In this document: positions 1 to 11,209 of the stretch, one piece after another
Layout: each line of letters begins with the position of its first letter
Numbering within the stretch: position 1 is the stretch's first letter
Source of the DNA: Raphanus sativus
Lineage: Eukaryota; Streptophyta; Magnoliopsida; Brassicales; Brassicaceae
Length of the DNA: 64,000 bases
Reading direction: 5' to 3'
Assembly: GCF_000801105.2 (NCBI RefSeq)
Contig: NC_079516.1
Span: forward strand, 48,653,265-48,717,264
The notes under the pieces: generated by a model
Seen by the model: the letters and a program-made list of their open reading frames with translations, nothing else
Told to the model about the DNA's origin: nothing
Databases searched by the model: none
Position numbers and translations under genes: made by a program

Positions 1-2817
1 TAAACCTGTAGGGAAGACTTTCGACACAGCCATCCATTCAGCTTGTAAAGTTTAAACAAAACCCATTTACCAGTAGGTAATCATTACTAGTAGAAAAACA
101 ACCACAACACCCTGAATGTTTCTTGTACCGCCATCATCACTGATGGAACACGCCTCCAAACTAAAACCTGTAGGGAAGACTTTCGACACAACCGCTCATT
201 CAGCTTGTAGAGTTAATAAAATAAACCCCATACCAGTAGATCATCACCACTAGCAAATAAATAGTCTCTTGTCAATGGCTGAACCATTACACCTGAAACT
301 TCCTCGTTACAGTCATTTTCTATCACATCTTAAGCTTGCGACAGACTTTCTTCAACTGTAAAACCTGTTCCACACAATACGTGTTGCTTGTATTTGGGAA
401 TCCACCAAAAAAAAATTTGGTGCTTGCATCACAACAGTCTTTGGAATTTCCAGTAGAACTCCTCCTGATTCATCAAAACCCTATGACATGTCTTTGAATT
501 TATGTTTCCTCACGTGAATTTCCTTCTACTTTTGTTGTCTTAAAATCTCCTTCATTTTCTTCTTGTGATGCCAAAAGAAACCAAGTCTTGCCTTACTTGT
601 TTCTTACTACCAATGCATATCATCAAATCATGCATTTACATATTTTCTTAGATGTCTAGATTCTAGAACACGCTCAGCTCCTCTTGTATACTTTTGCAAT
701 TGCTTTTCCTGAGAAGCTATCCACATACTTTCCCTGATGCAAACTGATACAACCAAGTCTTCCGTTAGTTGTTACTCTAAATGCAGAACTCAAACCCGCA
801 TTTGTCCTTTTGCATGTGTTCTTTCATAGAATCTTTCTCCTCGTTGCTTCTATAAGCTTGATAAAGATACTGTCAAACTTGACAATACGAGCAACATCTC
901 ATAACTTGAAGTGAATAACTATGAGCCCAAATTCTGCTAAAAACCTGCAGACTTCTCTGTCATCTTGGGTGTTTACCCTTCCTTTAAACACTTCATCTTC
1001 TTTATCCAAGCTTAACCATTCAGTAGTATGTACTGATCACGTATCCAGCAACTTGTCTTTCCTAGTGAACCATTTTTAACCTTGTTCACTCATTCACCAT
1101 TCTTGGATTTCTATACACCCTCCAGCCATGAGCTTTGTATATCTCAGTGAATGATCCACGTTAAACTTCCACTCTTTGAAGCTTACTCAAACAACTCAGA
1201 TCACACATGCTTGGTAATCTGAAAAACACCCAGAACATTTTCTTAATACACCACTGTCCCTGAACTATCAATTAGCTCCACCTGGAACGTAATCCGTTAA
1301 GAAACGTCTCTTATAGACGGCAGCTCCACCTCGTTGAGTTGATCACATATTCACTGCTTAATACCCGCTTATGACTTGTGTAACCGATAACCTTAGTGTG
1401 ATCTAAAACCAGGAGCTGTGTCATCCCTTTAGACATCCCGCTCAGTGTGCACACACTAATCAACATCTCTTTTAAAGAGAACCACCAAGAACTATGCTAC
1501 CGTTGAAGTATTTCCAAATCTGCTTTTAACCGTTAGATTTGGCCTCTTAGAGTTTACTCTTGACTCCCTTGAACTCTTCCTTGATAGTATTATCCGACTA
1601 TCAGACCTCGTGCATATCATTAAATAACCTATTTCACACTGTGGACTAGTGAAAAACTCCTTGATGCATCGAACATAGTAGCCTGAGATCTTGAGTCCAT
1701 ACAGCATCTTCCAATACTTCAATTATTTGTAGCCTCCAACTGCTTGTTACCAAATAACTTCATGTAGCCTCCTTATGGTAACACCTCTGCTAATTTACGT
1801 TAGCAAATTTTTCCTGACAAGTCCCTTTCTGAAACTTCTTGTTGATATAATTGTAACTCCTACTTTAACAATTATTCTCCACCTCACGTGTAAGAAAATC
1901 TTTTGTTGTTCCCACAAGTAGAACTTGTTACAACAAAACCATTGCATTGTCGACTATGCAACTTCTGATTCTCCTCCATCAGATTCTTCTTGAGGTGTCC
2001 TTTCAACTTTGTTTCCAATTGACTTCCAATGATCAGATACCTTGATCATCATACATGGCGAGCATTTAATATCTTCCTGAACCAAAACCCTTAAACCCGA
2101 GACTTATTACACTTCATGTTGCCTTCTCAAAATCTTTCCCATAAAATCTGAACTGTTCAGATTATGAACACTGTCTTTAATCAAACAGATTTCACGACCT
2201 TAAATGTCAACTTCATCTGCTGTTCCTTTCTCAGAATCCATAAAACCTTACCATGTATATCAGACCAGCCATTAACAAACATAGAGATCTAGGAACTAAG
2301 GCGTCCCCTAGTCCTAATCACTCCATCCTCCACGGCTGTTTTTAACATACTTGAACACCATCTGTATTAATCCCTTTTACCATCATTCTTCACTAAGAAT
2401 TATCCTAGAAAACCAGCGCTGTATCTTGATCAAATTCTTCTGTAAAGCTTGCATACAGATCTTGTGTTCAAACCAGATTTTAACCTCCAGAGTTGCAGAA
2501 CAAAGTCTCATTGACCAACCGTCAACTTGTCATCACAAAGCTCCTTTGTGATCGCAGCGGAAATAGACGTACTCTCCTCCAGATTTGAGACATGAAGTTG
2601 TTGACTGATTGTGAAAATAACCTAGACCTTAAGCCAACGGCTCTTAGTCTGTCTTTACCATAAAACCAATCTGAAACCTTCTGATATCCTCCATCACAAA
2701 AATAACAAAACCAGTCTCACGGTTTGTTGGTTAGTTGCAGGACAGAACCTTCCTGTTCCTTGAGCCTGTGTACCTCTCCTGAACCGTGAATGCCTTAGCC
2801 AAGGCTCTGATACCACT
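1..2817 (-). mobile_element. Internal region of a degenerate LTR retroelement (left part outside window)
   Basis: On the minus strand this is the region downstream of the LTR at 2818-3367. A primer-binding site complementary to initiator Met tRNA lies at 2804-2815 (minus-strand TGGTATCAGAGC), two bases from the LTR edge. No long reading frame and no gag or pol motif is visible over 2.8 kb, so the element is heavily decayed or non-autonomous. Bases 1-55 and about 163-220 are two copies of one unit offset by 162 bp (both carry GTAGGGAAGACTTTCGACAC). The second LTR would lie left of the window. Confidence 0.75.
2804..2815 (-). other. Primer-binding site, tRNA-iMet type
   Basis: The plus strand reads GCTCTGATACCA. 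Its reverse complement is the standard plant retrotransposon primer site for initiator methionine tRNA. It sits two bases from the LTR end at 2818, which fixes the element's orientation as minus. Confidence 0.85.
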
Positions 2818-3367
2818 TGTTAGGATCTTAACTTTGAATCACACATAGCCATGTTGATTCTTCACAGTTTAAACACAAACTTAAAGTAACTTTGACACCA
2901 AGATTTAACGAGTTCCCCTCCGCAAGGGTACATTTCGTGTGGGAACCTCCTCCCACAAACATCGATCCACTATCTTATCAAAGGTTTACACAACGCACTA
3001 ACCGGCGTTTTCTTTGTGTTTTCAGGTACAAGACTTAAAGAGAAACAATAACAAAGACAATGAGAAGAACACTAAAGGTGGAGACTCGAACTCCCACTTT
3101 CTATGGAGATCATCTTCTTCTCTCTTTGATATTATCTTGTTCTCTCTACTCTCTGAAGACTCCTTAGCTCTCGTGCCATAAACGGCACCATGCCGTGAAC
3201 CTCAATTAGGTTGACTTCTTTGAACGTCTTCTGCCTTCTTATATACGCAAACGATATTTGCCGACTTGGATGTGTAAATGGGCTTCGTCACATTGTAATC
3301 CAATTTAGTTAACATTATGTTTCTGGATTTGGGCCTAGGGATTAATGGCTGAGACCCATAACTTACA
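2818..3367 (-). repeat. 5' LTR of the minus-strand retroelement
   Basis: The LTR begins TGTTAG next to the primer site and ends near CTTACA at 3367, giving imperfect TG...CA inverted ends and a length of about 550 bp. The inner edge is firm because of the primer site. The outer edge is inferred from the terminal CA and from the start, seven bases later, of unrelated repeated DNA at 3374. Confidence 0.65.
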
Positions 3368-3373
3368 ATAATA

Positions 3374-3461
3374 ATATGTTTATTAGATTTCATGAGATAA
3401 TGCATGAGCTAATGTAAATATATCGAGCCTTTTCATATAGTTGAGGGTATATAAATTTCAT
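3374..3461. repeat. 88-bp direct repeat, copy 1
   Basis: This segment is identical to 6428-6515. The copy lies between the LTR end and the stop codon of the defensin-like gene. The two copies bracket the DEFL and S1 genes in direct orientation, 3054 bp apart. Confidence 0.9.
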
Positions 3462-3466
3462 ATTGA

Positions 3467-3911
3467 TTAAAGATTAACTACTGGAGTGGACACATGACGA
3501 CTTGAAGGTTGATCCTTGCAGCAACAAAAAACACCACTAGATTCATGTACTAAACAAATTCCCCCAAATTTGAATCCGAGAGATGCACAATGGGCTCTGC
3601 ATTCCTTGTCGTTGCGACATGTTTCATATTTATGTGGTTCACATGTTTTGGCGCCTGTTTAGCACATAAAAGTTAGTAATATTTTAAATAGAAAAAAGCA
3701 ATTCAGTATACTAATATTTACAATATCAGAAAATGTAAAAAATGCAAATACAGACACAAGATACTGCGTCTACCGATTTCGGGTTAAAGATAAAGTTTTT
3801 GAATTAGACAATATAACCTAATATAATACCTGAAACCATAGAGATAAAGGTGAGGGTAAGCAGGACAACCAGCAAAGGTAGTAAAAGAGATGAAAATCTC
3901 TTGGTTGCCAT
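3467..3911 (-). CDS. Defensin-like (DEFL) secreted cysteine-rich peptide, two exons
   Basis: I read this small gene directly from the minus strand. Exon 1 is 3911-3830 and exon 2 is 3654-3467, separated by a 175-bp GT-AG intron in phase 1. The product is 89 residues. Exon 1 encodes almost only a signal peptide (MATKRFSS followed by a long Leu/Val/Ile stretch). Exon 2 encodes the mature peptide with eight cysteines spaced C-x7-C-x5-C-x3-C-x10-C-x9-CCC. The C-x5-C-x3-C core, the GGIC segment and a final C-x-C match the cysteine-stabilised alpha-beta fold of plant defensin-like proteins, and a signal-peptide exon split from the mature exon is the usual DEFL design. Family members act outside the cell in defence or in pollen-pistil signalling; which applies here cannot be told. 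An S1-family gene lies 1.5 kb away on the same strand. The frame is intact. Confidence 0.85.
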
Positions 3912-4795
3912 TAGTTATGTTCTATAGGTTGCACCAACTCTCGTCTGGATGTCTACTTGCGAAGAAAACAAAACATACAGAAAAATAAAAATTCGTATCA
4001 ACATTAGAACAAGTTAGTATAATAGGTATAGCTGTAGTATGAATTCATTACAAAACAAAAATTAATATTTTATAGTATAAAACATTTGGGGAGAATACTT
4101 ACGATGAGTATCAACTATGAACTCTGCCTGTAAAATTTCCTGATTTTTAACTTTTATTTTGCTGCTTATCACGAACTGATTGTATGGTCATGTAAGTGCT
4201 ATATATATAATCTTTTGTATTATTTGTAACGTATCTGAGTTTTCCATATAAAATAAATTTTTGAATGTAAATTATTCAACGAAATATTTGCTTCCTATAT
4301 ATATGAAATTGTATCTGTGTGCGTAATATATAAAATATTTTTTCATATAGAAAGGTTTCCATAAGAAGCCTTTGACTGCATGCGATTATTATTTTCTCAG
4401 TTTCCCATTTAGAAGATATGTATTCAATTTAGAATCTCAAAAGATTTGAATGTTACTGAATTTACATGACTCTATGACTTTGGTGAATTAGAAAAAACTA
4501 TTATATTTTATTAAATATCTGTATATTTGGCTTTTGGTCCCTAATTTATCTTAGATATTAATATAACTACTCATTCTATTCAATCGGTCCTATCATTGCA
4601 AGCTTTATACAGTTTAATTGATTTTTCATTGGGTTGGAGCATCATCACAACGCCATATATAAGAGCAACTATATCGATGAAAAACTATTTTAACGTATTT
4701 TTGTTTACAATGTAATTTTCATCAATAATAAGTTTTATATTGTTTTTAAAATCAATCAGTTTGTAGAATGACAACCGGAAACAAAATATTTGAAA
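3912..4795. other. Upstream region of the DEFL gene
   Basis: AT-rich sequence without a convincing reading frame. A TATATATA run at about 4200-4208 could serve as a distal TATA element on the minus strand, but it lies almost 300 bp from the ATG, so this is weak. Nothing else was recognised. Confidence 0.4.
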
Positions 4796-4804
4796 TATCT
4801 AAAA

Positions 4805-5105
4805 GGATTTTTAATGTTAAAACCCCTCACTAAGTTTGTTTTGGGTAAAAACCCCCAAACTAAGTATTTAATGAATAAACCTCCAAATTAACTTTATTTA
4901 ATGAATTAAACCCTTTCCGATCATAGTTACCAGTACTACCGGTAGTACCTCCAAATTAACTTTATTTAATGTAGTACTGGTAACTATGACCGGAAAGGGT
5001 TTAATTCATTAAATAAAGTTAATTTGGAGGTTTATTTATTAAATACTTAGTTTGGAGGTTTTTACCCAAAACAAACTTAGTGAGGGGTTTTAACATTAAA
5101 AATCC
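4805..5105. mobile_element. MULE-type foldback MITE with perfect 9-bp target duplication
   Basis: The 301-bp element begins GGATTTTTAATG and ends CATTAAAAATCC, and nearly its whole length is one inverted repeat (arms of about 135 bp). TATCTAAAA flanks it perfectly on both sides (4796-4804 and 5106-5114). A 9-bp target duplication with long terminal inverted repeats is the hallmark of Mutator-like elements. The central loop holds a third copy of an arm segment (CCTCCAAATTAACTTTATTT). It has no coding capacity. Confidence 0.88.
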
Positions 5106-5114
5106 TATCTAAAA

Positions 5115-5449
5115 AGTCTAAGATGAGATACTTTCTTCTTGTTTTTATCCCATTTTTCTTTTTTTTTTTCCTATATTATTCTTATAGTGTGATACCAGAG
5201 GTTAAAATTTAAAATCTCTTTTGATAATGTTATTCAAACAGTATTTAGTAATCATTTAGACTTCCATAATATTTGTTTTCACGTGTTTATTTCATAGTAA
5301 ACACACATTTTTATCAAGAATAAACACACAAAAGTCATAATGTAATAATATAATAACTGATTTATCATATTATTCAAATGTAATATATTTTATAATAATC
5401 AATGTCTCATACAATTCAAAGATAAAATATCGACAAAAGATTTAAAATT
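5115..5449. other. Intergenic, downstream of the S1-family gene
   Basis: AT-rich DNA between the MITE and the stop codon of the S1-family gene. It probably contains that gene's 3' untranslated region. Nothing else was recognised. Confidence 0.4.
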
Positions 5450-5866
5450 CTAGTTTTTGAGAAAGTGAGGAATATCCCACTCATATCTCTTAGTAGGGGG
5501 GTAATCAACACTAGAAAAGTAGATACCATCTTCTCTAGCAATCCACTTACACTGAGTATCGCGATAATAGCACTTTGAAGGGTAAAGTCCACCGTAAAGT
5601 GCATCAAACTCTTGGTGATGTTTGAAATTATTGGGACCTTGGCTCATTGTACAATATTGTAAAAATATATCACCTACAGTAAACTCATATTCTTCGCCGA
5701 TTTTCAGAAGATGCTCCCCTTCAACGAAGTCACAACGAAATTTGAGGAGTTTGTTGTGTTTCAACTCGTTGCTAAACGTGATTCCGTTTCCATCTGGCTT
5801 TTTAAAACCATTGCTTAAGCTGATGCATAGGCCCAAAAAAATCAGTACTATCAAGAGATTGTTCAT
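5450..5866 (-). CDS. Plant self-incompatibility S1 (SPH) family secreted protein
   Basis: This is an intronless gene of 138 residues. Residues 1-20 form a signal peptide (MNNLLIVLIFLG start, cleavage probably after SNG). The mature part follows the S1/SPH pattern: a GITFSNEL-like opening strand, an early FRCDF cysteine, a central YCTM cysteine, then an aromatic-rich segment with SKCYYRDTQCKW and a terminal ARED-GIYF strand. Four mature cysteines fit the family's two disulfides. Family members are small secreted proteins. The poppy S1 founder is the stigmatic self-incompatibility ligand, while most Arabidopsis members have no known role. The start fits an ATATATAG box about 70 bp upstream (plus-strand 5932-5940). 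The reading frame is undamaged. Family assignment is confident; the partner is unknown. Confidence 0.85.
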   Translation of the reverse strand: MNNLLIVLIFLGLCISLSNGFKKPDGNGITFSNELKHNKLLKFRCDFVEGEHLLKIGEEYEFTVGDIFLQYCTMSQGPNNFKHHQEFDALYGGLYPSKCYYRDTQCKWIAREDGIYFSSVDYPPTKRYEWDIPHFLKN

Positions 5867-5931
5867 TTGTTTAGTCTACTATATTTCCGAGACAGACTAA
5901 ATTTCTTTAGATATTTTTAATGTTTCTACAC

Positions 5932-5940
5932 TATATATGT
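5932..5940 (-). promoter_or_regulatory. TATA-like box of the S1-family gene
   Basis: The minus strand reads CATATATAG about 70 bp upstream of the ATG at 5866, a normal plant distance allowing a short leader. This is positional inference only. Confidence 0.4.
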
Positions 5941-6427
5941 TGTGGTATTTATATTTCACAGTTTGTAACATGGAATATGAATTTGTTGTGTTCCGGTTTG
6001 GTTGCTTAACGGGACATTATGATTTTTTGCCAAACATAAAAGTTTTTTCTAATCACAAAAATAAAGTATCTACAAAATATTTTCATACATTTTTAGGGTA
6101 TATATAATAGGAAAGATCTGATAGCAATCTTTACTTTGGGGAAAAAAGGTATTGAATTTTCAGAATCTGTGAAAAGTTTAGAAATAAAAAATAATACTGA
6201 CAGAGACAATTTTAATCATAATTAAAAATTGTCATTTATCAATTATATTTGTTTTTTGTTGGAATGTAGGTATGAAATTTTCAGAACTTATACATAAGCG
6301 AAATGCTTCAGAAGAAATAGAAACGATTAAGTAATAAGTTTATCAAGAAATACATACTCTTTGATTAGAACAAACCCAATCAACATTGTCAAGTGATAGA
6401 ACTGACGAAAGCACAACATATCTAATG
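5941..6427. other. Intergenic, upstream of the S1-family gene
   Basis: AT-rich DNA upstream of the S1-family gene, reaching to the second 88-bp direct repeat. I see no reading frame, transposon end or other feature in it. Confidence 0.4.
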
Positions 6428-6515
6428 ATATGTTTATTAGATTTCATGAGATAATGCATGAGCTAATGTAAATATATCGAGCCTTTTCATATAGTTGAGG
6501 GTATATAAATTTCAT
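6428..6515. repeat. 88-bp direct repeat, copy 2
   Basis: This is identical to 3374-3461. It is followed by a second, partial copy of its own last 30 bp (TTTCATATAGTTGAGGGTAT at about 6516-6550), so the end is itself tandemly repeated. Confidence 0.9.
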
Positions 6516-6554
6516 CGTTTCATATAGTTGAGGGTATATACATTTCTCAACTTA

Positions 6555-7083
6555 TTACTTATAGAATCAAATTGTTATTATAGAATTGGATCATACAGTA
6601 TTTGCAATTATAAACCATTTTGATAACTAGATTATTTATTGAGTCATTGTAACTATTGGTTGTTTATTATAGTTATTGGTATGTATACTTATATATAATA
6701 CATAGGTAAAAATATATTTCTCACAAACAAAATTTGTTATCCATTAATACGATAGATATGTCACTATTAATTTAAAAGTTACATTTTTATACATTATAGT
6801 TACAATATCAAATAAACTATAAAAAAATAAACTGTTACTATAGGAATTGAGTCACATTAAATTAATTTGGTATTAAGATCCATTTTGATAACTAGAACAT
6901 TTATTGGGTCATTGCAATTATTGGTTGTTTATTATAGTTATTGGTATTTATAGTTTATATAATACATAGGTAAAAAGTATATTTCTTTCGAACAAGATTT
7001 GTTGTCTATTAATACAATAGATATGCCAGTATTAGTTTAAAAATTACATTTTCTATATTATGGTTACAATATCAAATAAACAA
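6555..7083. repeat. Diverged tandem duplication, about 265-bp unit
   Basis: The segment at about 6555-6820 recurs at about 6828-7083. Shared landmarks include TTGGTTGTTTATTATAGTTA, ATAATACATAGGTAAAAA and GGTTACAATATCAAATAAAC-like ends. The copies differ by many substitutions, so the duplication is old. No coding potential is seen. Confidence 0.7.
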
Positions 7084-7866
7084 TGCAATATATATATGTA
7101 TATATATATATATATATACACACTAAGGTATTAATATTTTTTTCGTTTACAAGTACATTAAATATAATAACAATCATATGATATCGAAGAACGTGGATCA
7201 TACTTTTTAAAATCCAATAATTTCCAATTGGTATAAGTTGATAATATTTTTTACAAGTTAAATCAAACACCCTCCAGTCGGACAGATTAAGATCTAGTTT
7301 TGTTATTAAAATTCTTTGCCATTTTTCTTCTTCTATCAGTGTTTCTAATATGCCATAAAACTATAAGCTCCATATTACATATTTAGTTAAAAGTCGACTA
7401 TATTTCCCAGTATTCTTTTCCAAAAATATTAGTATTTAAAATATTTCTAATAGTAATGGGTTTTAATAAAATTTAAATTTTATAGTTATTCATTAATTAT
7501 ATTTGAGTGGGTTTAAAATTCTTAATTTCAAAGAAATCGCATTAGTTATTTTCTCTTTGATTATTTTAAATGAATTTTACATTCTTTTGTTCCAATAATT
7601 TTTAAATCTCTCCTCTTTTGATACAGTTCATTTTCTTGATTTTTCAGTTAAAAACTTTTAATTAGGAAATGAACATACAAAAATGGTAAAATATAATGAG
7701 ATACATAACTTGTGATTTACTGTAAACAAAAAGAGTTGAACTTCATTCTGAAGAAAATGAAACAATTTATCTTTTAATTCAATTTCAGTGATTACTTACA
7801 ATATCTTATTTGTGTGACTATATCAAGTAAAGCATCATGAATACACAAACCTACAGATAGGGAATT
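7084..7866. other. Intergenic, AT-rich
   Basis: A TA microsatellite lies at 7089-7120. The rest is AT-rich, and I recognise no gene or transposon end. Confidence 0.4.
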
Positions 7867-8058
7867 TTTTTTTTGAAAAAGAAATGGGTTAAACCCGGGT
7901 CAATGATGACACAAGCCTAACCCCCCGGGTGGAGGTACAGCCCACGGATAGACCCTATCCTGGGCATTCAAATGAGCCGAAAACAATAGCTCATATCCGT
8001 GTGGCCGGTGGGGTTTGAACCCGGGTTCACCTTATTGGGTTTTTTTAAAATCCCTCGA
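7867..8058 (-). mobile_element. SINE with 14-bp target duplication
   Basis: The 192-bp element is flanked by perfect copies of ACAGATAGGGAATT (7853-7866 and 8059-8072). A poly(T) run at 7867-7875 is the poly(A) tail on the minus strand, which gives the orientation. On the minus strand GGTTCAAACCC lies about 40-50 bp from the 5' end and matches a Pol III B box with one change. Long variable target duplications plus an A tail indicate LINE-mediated insertion. The A box is unclear. Confidence 0.75.
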
Positions 8059-8299
8059 ACAGATAGGGAATTCCATACATATGTGTGTCAAACTCACTTT
8101 CAAATTAGTAATTGCATAGACTAGCACAAGTCAAAAATTTTAAACACAACCAAACGTCACGATAAATTTTTAAAAATTATAACAAGGAGTTCCACAAGAC
8201 CTGTGGCGTTATCTACACCTCTTAAATCATTATGAATTTCGAGTGTAGACAAAAAGTTGAAAACCACTAGCAAAAAATACTCAAGCCTCTAGTTTTTCT

Positions 8300-8989
<690 letters not shown>

Positions 8990-9160
8990 CCAAGTTATCT
9001 TGGTCTAATGATAAAGGGGCTCTGGCTGGAGTTTCCGCCCTGGGTTCGATTCCGCTTGGCCCACCAGAGCTAGCGTTAAATCGTAAGAATACGTGGATTA
9101 CCATCGGCCTCAGGAGGATTACTATTTGGGTCTAGAAAGCCTATCTAGACCCAAATATTT
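8990..9160 (+). mobile_element. tRNA-derived SINE
   Basis: A tRNA-like head carries TGGTCTAATG as A-box-like sequence at about 9001 and an exact B box GGTTCGATTCC at 9043-9053. It is followed by a non-tRNA body sharing the motif CGTTAAATCGTAAGAATAC with the SINE fragment at 27944-28051. The end is uncertain; a short hairpin (TTTGGGTCTAGA / TCTAGACCCAAA) lies at 9126-9157. It abuts the Helitron terminus at 9170. Confidence 0.65.
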
Positions 9161-9169
9161 AAATTATTA

Positions 9170-10388
9170 CTAGACTTTGACCCGCGCTTCCGAAGCGCGG
9201 GTATTATTTTTCACTTTTATGAAATATATTATTTGTTTGTAATTATTGAATTTATTTATTTTAATTAAAAAAATTTATAAAAAATTCGACACATAGAGTG
9301 TCTCTGGTAAACTATGTATTTCTCTAGTTTTGTTTTATTCGATCTTCAATCAACATATTTATTTGGCTTGTTGTTAAAATAATGATATTTGTTTTTCATA
9401 TAATTATTAGGGTTTGGCAAAATGAATACAAGGAACAAAACTGATACCAATCCGTAAATATAGTACCAACCTGAACATAAATTGATTAAATATTTGAATT
9501 ATTCAAAATTTTATTAGTTAGAGAACCAAATCGGATCCGAACCGAAGTATTCGTGTACCTGAATTTATCTAAAATAGATTTATATACTTATACATTAATT
9601 ATTTTATATTTAACGTATATAAAACATCAAGAATGATACTTTTAAATTGGTTTAAAATACTTGAAAATATATATAGATAGTAAAAACAAATATTTGAAAT
9701 AGTTAAAGTATACTCAAATCACCAAAAACACTTAAAATAATTATTGATTTTGTATCCAAAATTTTAAATCAAACCAATTGATATGTTAAGTTTAGGTATT
9801 CTGATATACGTTATTTAAATAGGTTATCCAAACCCAAACCAAACCCGCAAAGATCCGAATCAAACTCAAACAAAAATTTAGAAACATCCTGATAGGACTG
9901 AAATCTTTGACCTCGAAAACCCGAAACGCAAACCGATCAGAACCAAACCCGTATGGATGTCTGAAAACTCATCCTTAGTCATTATTATATATCGTATAAT
10001 TCATCATATAATTAATTGTATTTTATATGTATCATCATATAAGTAATCATATAATTAAAAGTATTTAATACGTATCATCATATAAATAATTACATATATT
10101 ATATTTTAAAAACTTAATATGAAATATAAAAACTATAATTTGAGTTGGTATTTCAAATTGGGCTTTGTATTGTATTTTTCTTATATATATTGACAACATT
10201 CATTTATAATTGACTTAATAACTTAAGCCCATTACTTTTTCTGTTTAATACTACTATTTTTGTTTCCAAATAATTTTTTTTTTTTAAAAAGACTAAAATC
10301 CATGTTTCCAAATACACCAAATTTTTTTAATACTCTTATCCAAGTATCCAAATACACCGAAATTGTACTTCAGCTTTAATAAGATAGA
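9170..10388 (-). mobile_element. Non-autonomous Helitron
   Basis: On the minus strand the element starts TCTATCTTATTAAAGC (10388) and ends with the hairpin CCCGCGCTTCGGAAGCGCGG, then TCAAAGT and CTAG (9170). It is flanked by A on the 5' side and T on the 3' side. TC start, a GC-rich hairpin seven bases before CTAG, and A/T insertion are the classical Helitron signature. At 1219 bp it carries no helicase gene. Confidence 0.8.
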
Positions 10389-10631
10389 TTTAAATTATAG
10401 TTAATCAAAAAAAAAATATCTTATTTTTAAATATTATTTTTAATTAATCCTATCAATAACTAATTAGTTGTAAGATTTGAAGCTTATATCAAAATTTAAT
10501 AGTTTTTCAATATTAACTTTATTTTTCACTCTCGTGAGCGTCTCCTGTGTCCAATCTTTTTATTAATACTTGTGTTAGCATTGTAGGGTATTTATATGAT
10601 CGAAGAAGAAAATAATAGCTTTGATGAATAT

Positions 10632-11209
10632 TCTATATAAATAAAAACGAATTTTATTTTATTAATATTAAATTTATATGTTATATTAGTTTTCTTATTT
10701 GTCATATTTTTATTAGGTTTTAGACTTTTAGATAGGTTATCAATTTATCATTAGTTTCTAACTATTCACTAATTTATTTTAATGATATAAAGTTTATATG
10801 TTATATGCTATATTAAATAATTGATCACAAAATAATATTTTAGAATTATCAAAAAAGATAATTCTTTTATATATATTCTTTTTTGTGTGCCTATCTGAAA
10901 ACAATATTTTTATTATAAAAGTTCAAAAAAATTAAGATACAAAACAATTTATTATTAAATATTAGTCAACCAAAAAATATAAATATATTTTCTAAACTAT
11001 CTCTAAGATATGAGTGTTTTAAAAATACTTAACACAATAATAGTATATATTTTGATTAAAAGTATTTGACATATATTAATATTTTGATGTTTAATTTAAC
11101 TATTTAAAACATAAATAATAATTTATTATGCTGGTTTTAGAGTAATAAGAGATAAACTAATAAGTATTTATAAGAAATTTATGCCCGCATGTGCGGGCAA
11201 AACACCTAG
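10632..11209 (+). mobile_element. Helitron 3' end; 5' end tentative
   Basis: The 3' terminus is clear: hairpin GCCCGCATGTGCGGGC, then AAAACAC and CTAG at 11206-11209, followed by T. The 5' end is uncertain. TCTATATAAATAAAAACG at 10632 resembles Brassicaceae Helitron starts but is preceded by T rather than A. The element is non-coding. Confidence 0.6.

Noticed and set aside
9001..9065. A genuine tRNA gene
   Set aside because: The A and B boxes are present but no acceptor stem or full cloverleaf closes, and a SINE body follows.
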